64,000 nucleotides of DNA from Paragordius varius (lineage: Eukaryota > Nematomorpha). Where the stretch lies: positions 6,386,001-6,450,000 of the forward strand of contig OZ176054.1 in the NCBI GenBank assembly GCA_964247055.1, in the 5' to 3' direction. Position 1 is the first letter of the stretch. Each line of letters opens with the position of its first letter. Positions 51,801-63,567 of the stretch are shown here, piece after piece. The notes under the pieces are model-generated. The model was not told the origin of the DNA, did not search any database, and saw nothing but the letters and a program-made list of their open reading frames with translations. The translations under genes were made by a program, and so were the position numbers.

Positions 51801-54800
51801 AATAATTTTCGTAACAGACCCTTAAACGGTCAAATCAGTCCTAAAGATTTCGAATTCACCTTAAATTAAATTGTTTTTGGAAATTAAAAATTACTAAAAG
51901 AAACTTTTAAAGTTGATATAACACGAAAAAGTTACAAAACACACTATAAAGATATATATCTCAATAATGAGTAGATTATCCAAAAACACATAATTAATTT
52001 TTAAGGTTAATATGTTGTTTTAATGAGTAATTTAAGGCGTAATTTGTGGTGTAAATGGTATAAATGCTAGATTTTTAAATTTATAGATAAAATTTAATTA
52101 TAATACATATTATATATTTTTTAGATGAATACTGGGACAATACATTCGGAAATATCGGCAGCTAACATATTCGAATATGAAAGAAGGTTGGTATATATTA
52201 GATAGAGAGGATGGAGATAAATTAAATTAAACTTTTAATTATGTATCTTAGGCTTTAAGAGAACACTTATTACATTTTATAATGTTTGATAGAAAAATGG
52301 AGCTATTTCAAGGTTTAAGTTTTCAAAGTATATCCGCTTATGGATCGCATGGAGCACTAGCACATTACGGTCCAACCGTAAAAACTAACGCAAATTTATC
52401 TTTCAACAATTTTTATGTCATTGATTCCGGAGGACAATATCTGTAAGTTATTATTAGCAAATGCTAAAACTACCCATATAAATCATTTATTCTATATTCC
52501 CTACATATATTGTTATCATTAACACTCTATTACCTTTTGGGGGTAGTTTTAGATTCCAGAGCGATTTTATTTATATATCTTAAAAATGTATTCAAGGTAT
52601 CAAGCCAAATTCAAAAATATGCTTACTTTAGAATTTTAAGCTCATTTTACAAAAATATTTTTCGAAAATAAAATGTAAAAAAATCCTCATCTCAAACTTT
52701 GCCGCCATTTTTTTCCATATTTATGCAACAGGCAAATAAATGTGTATAATAAAATGTTAAAATTAACTTGATACGATACATTTTACCAGCATAATCTATA
52801 AATATTAAATTTAAATATCAGCTGTTAGTTTCAACGTGTTTTGGAGCTGTGCCAATTTTAGACGATAGAAGTCGTCATAAATCTGTAAAAAATATGGGTA
52901 TTTTAACAAATAAATGGGAACAATGTTTAATTATTAAATTTTAACTAGGATTACTTTTAAAATTGTGGTTTACAAAATTGAACTCTGGGATCTTATAGTA
53001 TACTAATATGTAATCTAGGATAAAAAAGTGAAAAGGTGAATCGAGGACGAAAATTGCAATTTTAATATATATTCTTTCTTAATTTTGATACCCAAACTAG
53101 TGAAAATTAATGGTTTTGAATGTATTCTTCTTTGCCATAATAATTTATGCTAATTAAATAAATTAATATTAAGATATTATTAGCAAACACAGTAGTAATA
53201 AAAAGCTTATGATGCTTTGTTAGTTATAATAATGTTTTGATAGAAATATAAAATATATTTTTAGAGTAAGTGCATGATTAGCAAAGTTTGGACTAATCAA
53301 ATCTATAAGAGTTAATTTAAACATATATGTACGATTAGTAGACACTCACTATTGTTTAATAATTTTAATTTTTGCGACTTGTACCTTTTTACCAATCCCT
53401 ATCTCGGTTTGCCTCATTAGATATACCAAACTGAAATGCTTATTATTGATTACTCTATCTATCTTCATCTAACTTTTATCAACAATATCCTTAATCAATT
53501 GGCATGGGACTAACAAATGATTCAGCGCGTTTATTTAAATATATAAATCCGGGGTAAACATGCGGCCCGCGAGAAATTTTAAATACAAAATGTGATTGTA
53601 AGAAAATTATTTATGTTAAGAATTTTTCTGATAAATGTTTCCAAATTTTAGCAATGAACTAGCAAAAAAGTGTTAAAATAAATAGTTGTATTTACAGGAT
53701 TAGGGCTAAAATCTAATAGTTATTTGTTAATGCCCATATAGATACCAAATGCGGCCCGCGAAGCCATTTATGTTGGACTTGAATGGTCGTCCTTATGTTT
53801 GCGCCTTACACCGCTTTAAGTATCAACAGTTTTTAATAATTAATTGTAAAAAGATAAATCCTTATTAAAAGGCCATACTCTGCTGTTTTTCGATCGATTA
53901 ATTTTACGAGTCGGTTGTAGACCTTCCATTTAAATCAGGGTTACTAAAACAAATGGCACTTCGCAGGCCTCATGACCAAAAAATCTGGTGGGTCGCATTC
54001 GAAAAAAATATGGGCATTAATAAATATTTTTTAGATTAGAAATACGTTGGAGGGTGTAAACATACCTGGACACTCCTAGTTTAAATAATTGTATGTTATA
54101 TATCGATGTCATATTTTTCTTTAAAATATTATAATTCTCTAATGCAACAGGCGAAATAACTAAATTAGTCTACATTTTAGCAGCAAAAATAATTATTTTG
54201 ATTTTAATACACTGGACCTGTCCCAATTTTAATTCTAGAAGTCACTAGAGACAATGTTTGAAATTAAATTCTAAAATAACAAAGAGTAGTTTTAAAATGC
54301 TCTGGGATATAAAACTAGCGCATATTTTTAACACAAAAAAGTGAAAAAATCATAAAGTGTTAAATTTATACTATATTTTTGAAATTTTAATTATGCTACC
54401 AAATAATTTAAAAGATAATGGAAAAAACGTTGGATTACGTATAAACTACTTTTAACCTTTACTCAATTAAATTTGCATGAGTTTAGTGATGGGACTACGG
54501 ATGTTACACGAACACTGTTTTTTGGAGCGCCCACGGAGGAACAAAAATCTTTTTACACAAGCGTTTTAAAGAATATGATTGATTTTTCCAAATCCACTTT
54601 TTACTACGAAACAATTTGTAAGTGCTTTATCATAACAAAATTTTAAACGAAAATGGAAAAACGATTATTATTTTTATTTTTATAATTATTATAAAATACC
54701 TAATATATCAATTTTAGGACTGATTTTATTTTAAAATAAATAGTAACAAATCTTGAAGTATTTGCACGAAGACATCTTTGGAATAGTAAAATGGATACTG

Positions 54801-57800
54801 TGCATTTTTTCGGACACGGAATCGGACAATATCTTGGTGTGCATGAAAGTATATCCAAACATAATTTTTTATTACAATTGTTTAAATTTGTATCTCAATA
54901 TCTATATCACTGTGTGCAAAAAAGAATTTTTTTAACAAAAATTTTTTTTTCGCGAGATAGCTTATGACCAGCGAATTCATTTGCCGCTAAATTTTTTATT
55001 TGTTGACGACGTAGTTTTTGAAATATTGAGGAAATTGATCTGGCAAAAAGTGAAAATTAAGGATAATTAAGGATAATTCAAAAAACAATGATAAAATTTG
55101 AGATATTATAGTTTTATAACATTTAATGAGATATTTCCAATATATAAGTAGCCTTAAATAATATAGTTAGGGTTCATTAAAATCTTAGGTCAAAACATGG
55201 CGTTTTTTTCAACACACTTTAAAGACAAAAATTTTGTTATGAAACTATATTGAAATAATTTATTTAATTATTTACTAGCTAAACTTACTATTAAAATCTT
55301 ATTCATATTTTATTCAGTAAACAAAACTTATATATCAAAATAATACCCAAAAATGGAATATTAAAATCAAGTTTTACAACTGTAGCTCACCACTCCAGTA
55401 AATTTTTAATGCTAACTGTGACTCCATTAATTGATAAAATCATCACAATGATTTCACATTAAACTTTTTGAAATTAAGAATTACAATAAGAAATCTCAGT
55501 TCCGCGGATAGGGTTTGATCTCAACCATAATTCCGATGTCAATATCGTGAACAATAATATTAATATATTTATTAATTTTAATGATTTTTGATTTCAGTAT
55601 ATTTGATTAAATTTCAACCAATTCGACCTTAGTTATTTTACTTGAACTTTCAGGAATAGCTTCAATAAATATCTTAAATTTTTTTTGAAGTTGTAATCAT
55701 GATTTAACCCCGTCCTAAACATACGCTAATTCATTGGCTTAATTTGTTAAAAAAAATTTAAACTTAAGAAATATACCTTTTACAGTTCAAATTTACACCC
55801 TTGAACAATTTAATTTCAATTTAAAAATAAATCATGTGTTTTCGAACTAATTTGACTCATTATTAACACTTGGATACAACACACTCATTTAGGTCCTTCG
55901 ATTCAAATTGGGGTCGTTGGATACCTCAGGCCTGTTTAAAATCAAATACTTTAAAAAGTATAAAAGGAATCGAAACCATGGCAAATTTTTGCACTTATAT
56001 AACATTAATCAACCTAAATATATAAAAAATTTTATTGAAAAATATTTGATATTCCATATTTCAACCTAAAACCTAAAGGTAAAAATTTCGTCAACGTGAC
56101 ATGTGTAAAATGGTAAAATTAAAAAATAATACAAAATAAACCGCTTTTTCTATTTTTACCAATGTTATATGTAATTTATATTAAAAATTAGCTTTAGTTT
56201 TACTCATAAAATTAAATGAAGACGATATTTTGCAAAAATTTTGTAAAATAAAAATGGCGTCGAAGTAGTTTGAGATGGAACGTTTTTTTCAAAACAAAAT
56301 TTTATCAAGATATTTTGGCATATTTATATAATTTATATCAGGATAGAAGCATATATTTAAATTGGGACAGTTTTCTTCAATAGTTTTTTAAAAATATTAA
56401 TTTAAATTTAAATTTAGTCTGGCGTATTTAGACACCCCAATTTGAATCGAAGTGTTAATATGAAAATCTTTATGACATAGTTTATTATTTTTGAAATATT
56501 ATTTTAATTTAACAAAAATTTTATTTTTTAAAAATATAAAAAATTATAGTTGAATTTAATCTTAAAAAACATACATATAATTTATTTGAGGGTGAATTTA
56601 AATTATTTCGACTGTGAAATTGAATTGTGTAAGGGTGAATTTGAATCGTAAATGGTATATTATTATATTTTTTTCATAGCTCCAATTTCACCATCGGAAT
56701 TCGGAAAGGCTCATATAAAGCATGGCTTTATGATATCTATAGGTAATTCCTCTCTTATATATATATATATTTGGTTTTTAATAATAAAAAAATTTCATAA
56801 TCGTTTTGAACAACCAGTTATACAGTAGCGTATGATATAAAACAATGTTAGTCCATAAAAGAATAAAAACATTGTTTTTAAAAAAAACAGAATGGATATG
56901 TGTATATACTAGGGTTGTTTTTTCAAAAAAAACATTTATTTATTCTTTTTTGGACCTATATTTTTTATGCCATACGCTACTGTAATATATGTTAACATAA
57001 GAGAGCATAATTTTTTTTAATAATTAGGAAACAACTAAGTTTTTATTACAGTATCGACTTTAAGTAATATTAAACAAGTTTTGTCCATAAATTAAATAAA
57101 CGAAATTGTAAGATCAGCAAACTTTGTATTCACCATTTGTTAATTTACACCATTTGTTTTTTCACCTGATTGGCCAAAATAATGTGAATTGGCTAACATT
57201 AATGTGTTCATACTGTTTATAACCTTAATAATAATAACATCAATAAAATAAAATAAAATGTAAAAATAAATGATGTACATTTTTTCAGAGCCTGGTTTGT
57301 ATGTGGATGAGAAATTCGGAATTCGACTTGAAAATATCGGCTCTTTTGTGAACAAAACTCAGGTCGGTAGACATGAATAATAGATTTTACCATATAAATC
57401 TTATACAAGCGCTAAATATATCTTTTCCCAGTATACTTTTATTAAGATAACAAATGTCTAAAATATATGAAAAACTTAAACTTAACATATAAATACTTTT
57501 TAGACATTTTGTCATATGTTATCTAATAATATATATATATATATATATATAATTTAAGGATGGTAAGTACCTAAATTATGAAACATTCACTCTAGTCCCG
57601 TTTGAAAGCAAATTAATTAAATACGATATGTTGGATGCTGAACAGGTAACTATATGTTTGTACCACACATTTAATAAAATTACCCCTTAAAAATTATTCG
57701 ACTATTACAAAATTAAATTATATAACAGGATTTACTGCATTCAACAATAAAATGGGTTTCTAATAGTTTCAATCATTTAAAAAATATTGTCAGAATTATA

Positions 57801-58022
57801 TTCGTTAATGATATCAAAATGTTAGAATAGTTAATATTCTAATAAATTAAGTAAATAGTAATAATTATAGAAAAAAAATTATTTTATTTATAGATTGCAT
57901 GGCTGAAACAATTGGATGATAATATTCGAAAACATATTTATAACAAATTGACTGAGCGTGCAAAAAAATACGTAGATCAACGACAAACGCCCAACGCTAG
58001 AAAGTTCACTTGCGAATTATAA
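42854..58022 (+). CDS. XPNPEP: Secreted Xaa-Pro aminopeptidase (M24B, aminopeptidase P)
   Basis: Twenty-two exons join in frame: 42854-42893, 42919-43064, 43650-43745, 44031-44094, 44586-44693, 44897-44980, 46353-46427, 46806-46946, 47708-47800, 48703-48784, 48855-48939, 49003-49113, 49495-49575, 50183-50233, 52125-52190, 52252-52442, 54487-54617, 54744-54848, 56680-56742, 57289-57362, 57559-57645, 57894-58022. The product is 700 aa. It begins with a hydrophobic signal peptide (MFFVTSLILYGVIAIFA), then about 35 unmatched residues, then the family fold: ITGYLIKGDAHE, RKYISGFTGSLG, FTDGRYQLQA, WLFNLRGGDVPY, ISAYGSHGALAHYGP. All five metal ligands of human APP are in place: VIDSGGQY (D), DGTTDVTRT (D), HFFGHGIGQY (H), EPGLY (E) and IRLENIG (E). 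The enzyme removes an N-terminal residue before proline. The C-terminus lacks a GPI-type hydrophobic tail, so it is probably secreted. Intron 1 is 25 nt. AATAAA follows at 58059. Confidence 0.93.
43847..44022. mobile_element. Mariner-like MITE (CAGTATGCATTTTAATGG type), copy 2
   Basis: Inverted ends (ATAAATGGTTGCTTATTTCG on the left; GCAACTATTAAAATGCATAC at the right end) with TA after the right end. It lies in the third XPNPEP intron; only eight bases (TATTATAG) separate its right end from exon 4, including the acceptor AG. Confidence 0.75.
44731..45265. mobile_element. Inverted-repeat MITE with CATTACCTTTTGGGGTAGTTTTAT-like ends
   Basis: Left end ACACTTCATTACCTTTTCAC with a following GCCAGAGCG motif. 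Right end AACTACCCCAAAAGGTAATG then GAGAGTTAA. The inner parts carry a GGCGGCAAAGTTTGAGATGA segment also seen inverted at 50445-50465 and 52680-52700. Partial relatives lie at about 50310-50660, 52519-53045 and 54130-54365, all in XPNPEP introns. Confidence 0.6.
47291..47483. mobile_element. MITE with GTAAGTA in its ends, copy 1
   Basis: Ends TACAGTATGAGTAAGTATAT and the inverse ATATACTCATACTGTA, followed inward by TTGCTAG..AATTA..TTGCCAA. Related copies lie at 59825-60013 and about 63177-63360. TA flanks and CAGTATG ends suggest a mariner-type element. Intronic in XPNPEP. Confidence 0.8.
47976..48274. mobile_element. hAT-like MITE
   Basis: Starts CAGGGGTGGCCGCATGCGAC and ends TGTTGGGCACCTCTG, flanked by TTTTAGAT and TTTTAGAC, a near-perfect 8-bp duplication. 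The inner ends carry GCGGTCCGTG and GCGGCCCACGA. Located in XPNPEP intron 9. Confidence 0.8.
55774..56657. mobile_element. TACCTTTT..ATGGTA element carrying a nested MITE
   Basis: The outer element begins TACCTTTTACAGTTCAAATT and ends TTTGAATCGTAAATGGTA, with inner TACACCCTTGAACAATT and its inverse. A complete TTAA-type MITE (55863-56458) sits inside it. The right end lies 22 bp before an XPNPEP exon. Confidence 0.7.
55863..56458. mobile_element. TTAA-type MITE, nested copy
   Basis: A 596-bp copy with ends TTAACACTTGGATACAACAC and AATCGAAGTGTTAA, closely similar to the copy at 262-852, including the AAAATGGCGTCGAAGTAGTT segment. Confidence 0.85.
56821..56984. mobile_element. Mariner-like MITE (CAGTAGCGTATG type)
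   Basis: Ends TACAGTAGCGTATGATATAA and CATACGCTACTGTA are inverted copies; pairing continues inward through GTCCATAAAAGAATAAA and TTTATTCTTTTTTGGAC. Non-coding, in an XPNPEP intron. Confidence 0.8.
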
Positions 58023-58076
58023 AATTCGATTGATTCGTTTTTTGTGATCTTAAAATTTAATAAATCCACACTTCTC

Positions 58077-58118
<42 letters not shown>

Positions 58119-59658
58119 CTAAATAAAATACTGGATACCAGTCTTTATTTTATAATATCATGTTATTCACATTTTTAATTCATTTTCGGTAAAGATTTAA
58201 AACATTCTTAGCATTTTATCATATTAATATAACTATAGAGTTTAGAAAGTCTTTTTTTAATTAAAGGATAAGAATTTAAGTATGAGCATTTTAGTAGCTT
58301 TAACACTTGCATGTCCAAGGAAGACCGTGATGATGGAAAAATTGTAGAGTTTCAGGATTCAAATGCTTACCAGACACAGTTTAAAAGTCGGGTCGGGTGC
58401 CCTATTTACTCTTTTATCACGTCTTCAAATTTTATTTTATCGATTATACATATAACACAGTGCGCAAAACATGGGTCCGAAAATTCCTTTATAGTACTTT
58501 TGCTTTTAAAATTTATGGGTGATTTAAGAAAGTTATTACTTTTTTTGTAATTGCCATAGCGAAAATATGAAATTAGTCACATTATTATCAATCATATTTT
58601 TGGTAATAGCTAAACGTTTCAAGCTTTTAAATTTAGGATGTGAGCTCCGAAAGTCTTAATTTAGATCCCACTGAAATAGGTAATTTTTAGAAAATAGACG
58701 CCCAAGTGCCGGGATTGCGCAATAAAAGTTTTTTATACACGCGATATATTGATATCAATAAAAGTCTTTCGGAAAAAGGCCTACTATTCTTAAAAATTTA
58801 AATTTTAACAAAATTTTGTTGAAACGTTTTATGGTATTTTGAAGCATGGTGGATACCGTTAAAACATTTTTGGTATAGTTCTGTGAAATTCGTGGTCCTA
58901 ACGATTTCTATTAATAATTTAATCCAAGATATTTTTCAAAGAATTACGCATCCATTAATTTAGTATATATGTGTTGATTTTCAGATTTTTTAGAATAATG
59001 CAATAACCTTAACTCGAAACATATTTCTTAATTTACTCGTTAGGCTCAAAAAAGTTAATACACTTCTCTATTAAGTTACATTTATTTTATCAGAGTATCT
59101 ACCTGGTGTTCCTAGTAAATTTTAAATTGGGTCTTTAAAAAAATTAATTTCAGCATAAACATTTATTAAATTATTTATGGAGAAAGAAAGATTATGCACT
59201 TAAAACCAGGGGCGTACCGAGGTGGGGGCAAGGGGGGTGCATCATGCCCCGGGCGCCGTTATTTAGGGGAGCCTAAATGATTTTTAAAATTAAAATTTAA
59301 TTATGCAAAAATAATAAGAACTTTCAAATGAGATTTTTCAGCAATAAATCCCTATAATATATACTCTATTATTCACCTAATTAGTACCATTGAATAAATT
59401 TAGTGTCATATAAATATATATAATTTAATAGATTTAAAATTTATATGACTGTGCTGTCTTATCTAAGGTCCGTAGGTTACAACGTTTGTATATTTTTTAC
59501 TGATTCGTTTTATTGGCTTTTAAAAAAAAGGGGGGGGCGCCATAAAAGTTTTATGCCCCGGGCGCCGCAAATTCTTGGTACGCCACTGCTTAAAACATCA
59601 AAGTTAATATATAATAAAAGGTATTTATTTATGAATTTTTTAATGTGCCTTTTCTTTA
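58023..59658. other. Intergenic region between convergent genes
   Basis: Contains a (TA)n run at 58079-58114 and a hAT-like MITE at 59207-59588; otherwise no gene could be supported. The flanking genes point toward each other. Confidence 0.6.
59207..59588. mobile_element. hAT-like MITE with GGGCGCC-rich arms
   Basis: Starts CAGGGGCGTACCGAGG and ends CTTGGTACGCCACTG, flanked by a perfect 8-bp duplication CTTAAAAC (59199-59206 and 59589-59596). Both arms carry GCCCCGGGCGCC. No coding capacity. Confidence 0.9.
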
Positions 59659-60136
59659 TTATATCGCATCACTAAAACACACAGCAGTACAACCACAGTA
59701 ATTGGGTGAACATTTTCCCTGGCATTTAGCTGCAATGCATGGGTCTACATAACATGGTACCAAGGAACGGTCCTGCGGGCACTCTACTTAAAAAGTTTTA
59801 TAATAAAACAAATTTGAGAAATAAAGTATGAGTAAGTATACATTGCTAGAAAGTTATTAATTATTGCCAAATAATACAACAAAGGGCGGGATTATTGGTT
59901 AATAATAGCAAAAAGTGAAAAAAATAACTATTAGCCAATAATACTGCCCTTTGTTGTATTTACTATTTGGCAGTAATTAATAACTTTCTAGCAATGTATA
60001 CTTACTCATACTGTTTATATCCTTTTATTCCAGCTCACATCTTTTCGTACATTTTCATAAAACTCTAGTACACGCCTAAATGTTTTTTTATTCAACACTC
60101 GTCTTTTTACCAAAACCTAACAAACAATTCTCCAAA
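59659..60136 (-). CDS. Cysteine-rich secreted-type protein (3' part)
   Basis: The last exon (59659-59781) reads CPQDRSLVPCYVDPC, AAKCQGKCSPNYCGC and TAVCFSDAI before the stop TAA. The spacing C..PC..DPC..A.C..C.PNYCGC matches a small disulphide-rich motif I have seen at the ends of invertebrate extracellular proteins; I know no firm family name. Two small upstream exons fit in frame on the same strand: 60039-60075 (VLEFYENVRKD) and 60111-60136. These are tentative, and the 5' part of the gene was not found. The intron 59782-60038 is mostly a MITE. Confidence 0.55.
59825..60013. mobile_element. MITE with GTAAGTA in its ends, copy 2
   Basis: AGTATGAGTAAGTATACATT on the left and GTATACTTACTCATACTG on the right form the inverted ends, and the inner halves (TTGCCAAATA, CCCTTTGTTGTAT) are also palindromic. 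It fills the intron before the last exon of the cysteine-rich gene. Confidence 0.8.
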
Positions 60137-62769
60137 CTAAAAAAAATGATAGAATGTTTTGACGTTTAAAAATATTTATTCTAAATCAATTGTTATTTTT
60201 TATTTTATTTTTTAAATCACGCATAAGGGTAGCTTGATCCGTTGAGATAATATTAAAATGCTAAAAAAATGCAACCTCGTCAAAACAAATGAATTATTAC
60301 TACAAACGCAAAATATATGGTGTTGGTATATAAATAGCTTCGTGCCCTTAACATATTGTTTGTTTAAACTGTTAAAGAATCGTTTCATCATATCTTACCA
60401 TTAATATTTGGGATAATTGATAATTCACAGAATGAAAACAGAAGAAGGAATGTTATAAAAAAATATTGTAGGATTTTCATGATATTAACCGAAATGCAGT
60501 CAGTCTAAGGAGATATGTGATATCAAATATTATAAAATATTTTTTACAAATACGCTTATAAATAATTTATTTATAAACGAGATTGTTAAGCGAAAATTGC
60601 CGCAAGTTAAAAAATTTTTACATACAATAATTATAAAATTTGACCATGTATATACCATTGTCATACATAGGTCGTTCTTATATGTACTTGTAAATGAATT
60701 TAAATATATGAAGTTTTTAGTTTCTAAATGCTAATTAAGAGTTTCAATCGAGAGATTTTGTTTATATAAATATAAGGTTTCAAATTTAAGGTCAAAAATG
60801 TTTTTATACTGTTCGTTTTTTGGATTGATAAATCATAAGCCTTTAAAATAAAAATTTAGGAATCACAATAAAAAATATATCTAAGAATACTGATTTAAGC
60901 AATCTATTAATTTTTGTATATTTTTGAATTGAAATGTTAAAACTTTGCAAATCAATAGATTAATATATGATACATCATTTAGTTTGTGTTGTATTAAGCT
61001 AGGACAATAAATAAAACCATTTTTTACAATTATATTAAAAACTATTTCGTAGAATGTGTGTGTGTATATGGGGAGGGGAATTTAAAATCGGAATAAACAA
61101 AACATCAGTTTTTGCATACTAGCTCCTTTTATTAAAAACATGTGATTAACCCGTTGACTTGAGATGGAAAAATAAATAATAAGCGTTTTGAATATGATTA
61201 TAACAATATTTTTAATTTATACTTCAAGTCTAAAAATATGTTTTATTGTAAAAATTGAAGGCAATTTTATGTATTTTATTTATAATATTATTTCATTAAA
61301 TAAATATATCCGAATTTGTTTCTCCAAAGTATCGAACTGTATCGCATATTTTTATCCCAAAATCCTCTAGGTGATATCTCATTAGTATTATTTATCCATT
61401 TAAAATTGGTTTCACACTATTACGGTTATTTATCACACAACTCATTGGAAAAATATAAGGAAAAAAAGATTCAGAAATTAGGCGGCATAATAACTTCTAA
61501 ATTAAACAAAATTTTTCATCTAATAGATAATTTATTATATAGTTAGTAGGAAAAATAAAAATATATATTGTTTATTAAAATCAGAATGAAATGAGCATGC
61601 AAAACTACCTTTTTTAGACTAATATATAAATCAAATAATGTTACGCATAATGGAACCTAAATTTCTGCCAATTTTTATGTGGCACCAAACAATAGTCAAA
61701 CTACATTTTCCATTAAGGAATTGATTGAAGAAGTAGGATTGGTGAAACATTTTTAACGCTACATTCAAAGAATACCGAATTTTGGAACAATGAGAGCCAT
61801 TTTCTGTAAATAATAATAACCAAAAACATTTTAAAATACTATCTTACAAATGATTACGTTTTCCCATGCTCACCCATCTTTAACAAGTTATCGATTGACC
61901 GACATATTTGGCGTATTAAAAACCGATCGAACAGAATTAGAAACCTAATACGGTGACACTTCTAGCCCAAACAACAAATGTCATTAGGATTGCCGCTTGG
62001 AAGAACCGTTGCTATGGAAAGGACAGGAGGTGGGTGGCAATATCGTTTATTTTTTAATAATAAACTTATATTAATAAATCTGGGTAAATAAAATAACTCA
62101 TTTCCATAATGCCGCAAAAATATTTGAAGTAGTTTGTTTAATTATCGTCCAATAATATTGTAACTCGTAGAATTATGAATTTTCCCCATTATATTGGTGC
62201 GAAGAGACAGGTAAAAAGTTGGTAACATGCTTAAAAAGCCATGAGCGAATAAATACATACTATTTCAATATAAGGGGACAAGAAGAAACCGTATCAAGGA
62301 TCTGTCAACCAAAATTTGTACGCTATATACTTAGTTTTTCTATATATTTATGCCTGGATTTTCGCTTTTAACCGTTCAAAAAGATTACCGGTCTGACCTC
62401 GAAACGAGTACAGTCACATTCATATACTCAAGTAATATCAATCAAATAAATCCAACTATATAATCAATGTGAAGTTTACCAATTAAGAAATAGCTAATGA
62501 TAAAATATAAATAAATTTTTAACAATTTTAAACAAAACCACAAAATCCAAAAATGGCAGCAAATGGTTTGAGATGTTTAAACATAATAATTTTCCTGAAA
62601 AGTCATTGTTATTTTTATTAATTAAATATCATCGATACTTATAAAAAGTATATAAATTTAACTCGTTATTTTTGACGCAAATGAATTGAAATTTATATAT
62701 CTCTTAAAAGTATTGGGTGCCAAAAAAATTTTGTTTTAATCAAAGTTATCAAATTATGGAAATGATTTA
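60137..62769. other. Unassigned region with coding-like fragments
   Basis: On the plus strand, 61300-61550 and 61680-62340 contain frames that look coding, e.g. MSLGLPLGRTVAMERTGGGW at 61978 and SPLYWCEETG near 62180. I could not join them with consistent splice phases and do not recognise the products. They may belong to an unplaced or decayed gene. The rest is A+T-rich without visible structure. Confidence 0.35.
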
Positions 62770-63057
62770 TTAATATGAATCATTGGAATCGAGATAATGT
62801 TTCCGATTTCGGTAACGATGATTTCGTTTGATATGGAACGAATGTGGCGTTGTATTTTTATCAGTTATGAAGTTAATTTTCATTTTATCCGTATGAAATG
62901 TTATTAAACCAAAGCCTGCTATATCTCTTGCGAATTCACATTTATTTGAACGTTTAACTCCATAAATTTTGGATCCGGAACCAAAGATTACGCAATTTAA
63001 TTGGTCTTCGGTGTAATGCTAAAAAAATTTAAAATTTATATCGTATATTATACAGTA

Positions 63058-63094
<37 letters not shown>

Positions 63095-63567
63095 TTTTAA
63101 TAGAAAAACATTAATATTAGTGAGGGAAACAAAAAAATGAAAAACTTAAGAACAATAACATAGTTCTGCATAAAATCTCAATATGACTAAGTATATATTG
63201 CTAGTTATTGATTATTGCCAAATAGCATATGCAGCAAAGATTTTTTTGGCTAATAATAGTAAAAAGTGAAAAAATAAGCCAATAATACTGCCCTTGTAGT
63301 ATATACTATTTGGCAATAAATATATTAACTTTCTACCAATATACACTTACTCATACTTATTATATTGTATATTAAAAAATTCAATAATTTTAATCATAGA
63401 CAAGTGATATTAATTATTATACTTGCATGTTATGATCATGTCCACTAACATATAAAGACGCATAATCTGAAATTAAATCACGAATTTTTTTGATCTTTGG
63501 AAACGAATTGTATTTCCCGCAACTTTTAAATGGATGATGCCCGCTCACAACTACGTAATCATGATAT
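62770..63567 (-). CDS. ACP5: Tartrate-resistant (purple) acid phosphatase, 3' exons
   Basis: Two exons on the minus strand: 63423-63567 and 62770-63018 (stop TAA at 62770-62772). The first encodes YHDYVVVSGHHPF, then IRDLISDYASLYVSGHDHNM. These are the GHxP and GHxH metal-binding motifs of purple acid phosphatases. The second encodes VIFGSGSKIYG and GFGLITFHTDKMKINFIT, matching the C-terminal strands of animal ACP5. The enzyme is a dinuclear metal phosphatase, usually lysosomal or secreted. The N-terminal half lies beyond the right edge. The intron (63019-63422) contains a MITE and a (TA)n run. Confidence 0.85.
63177..63360. mobile_element. MITE with GTAAGTA-like ends, copy 3 (degraded)
   Basis: ATATGACTAAGTATATATTG on the left and CAATATACACTTACTCATAC on the right, with the same inner TTGCCAAATA halves as copies 1 and 2. 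It lies inside the ACP5 intron. Confidence 0.75.
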
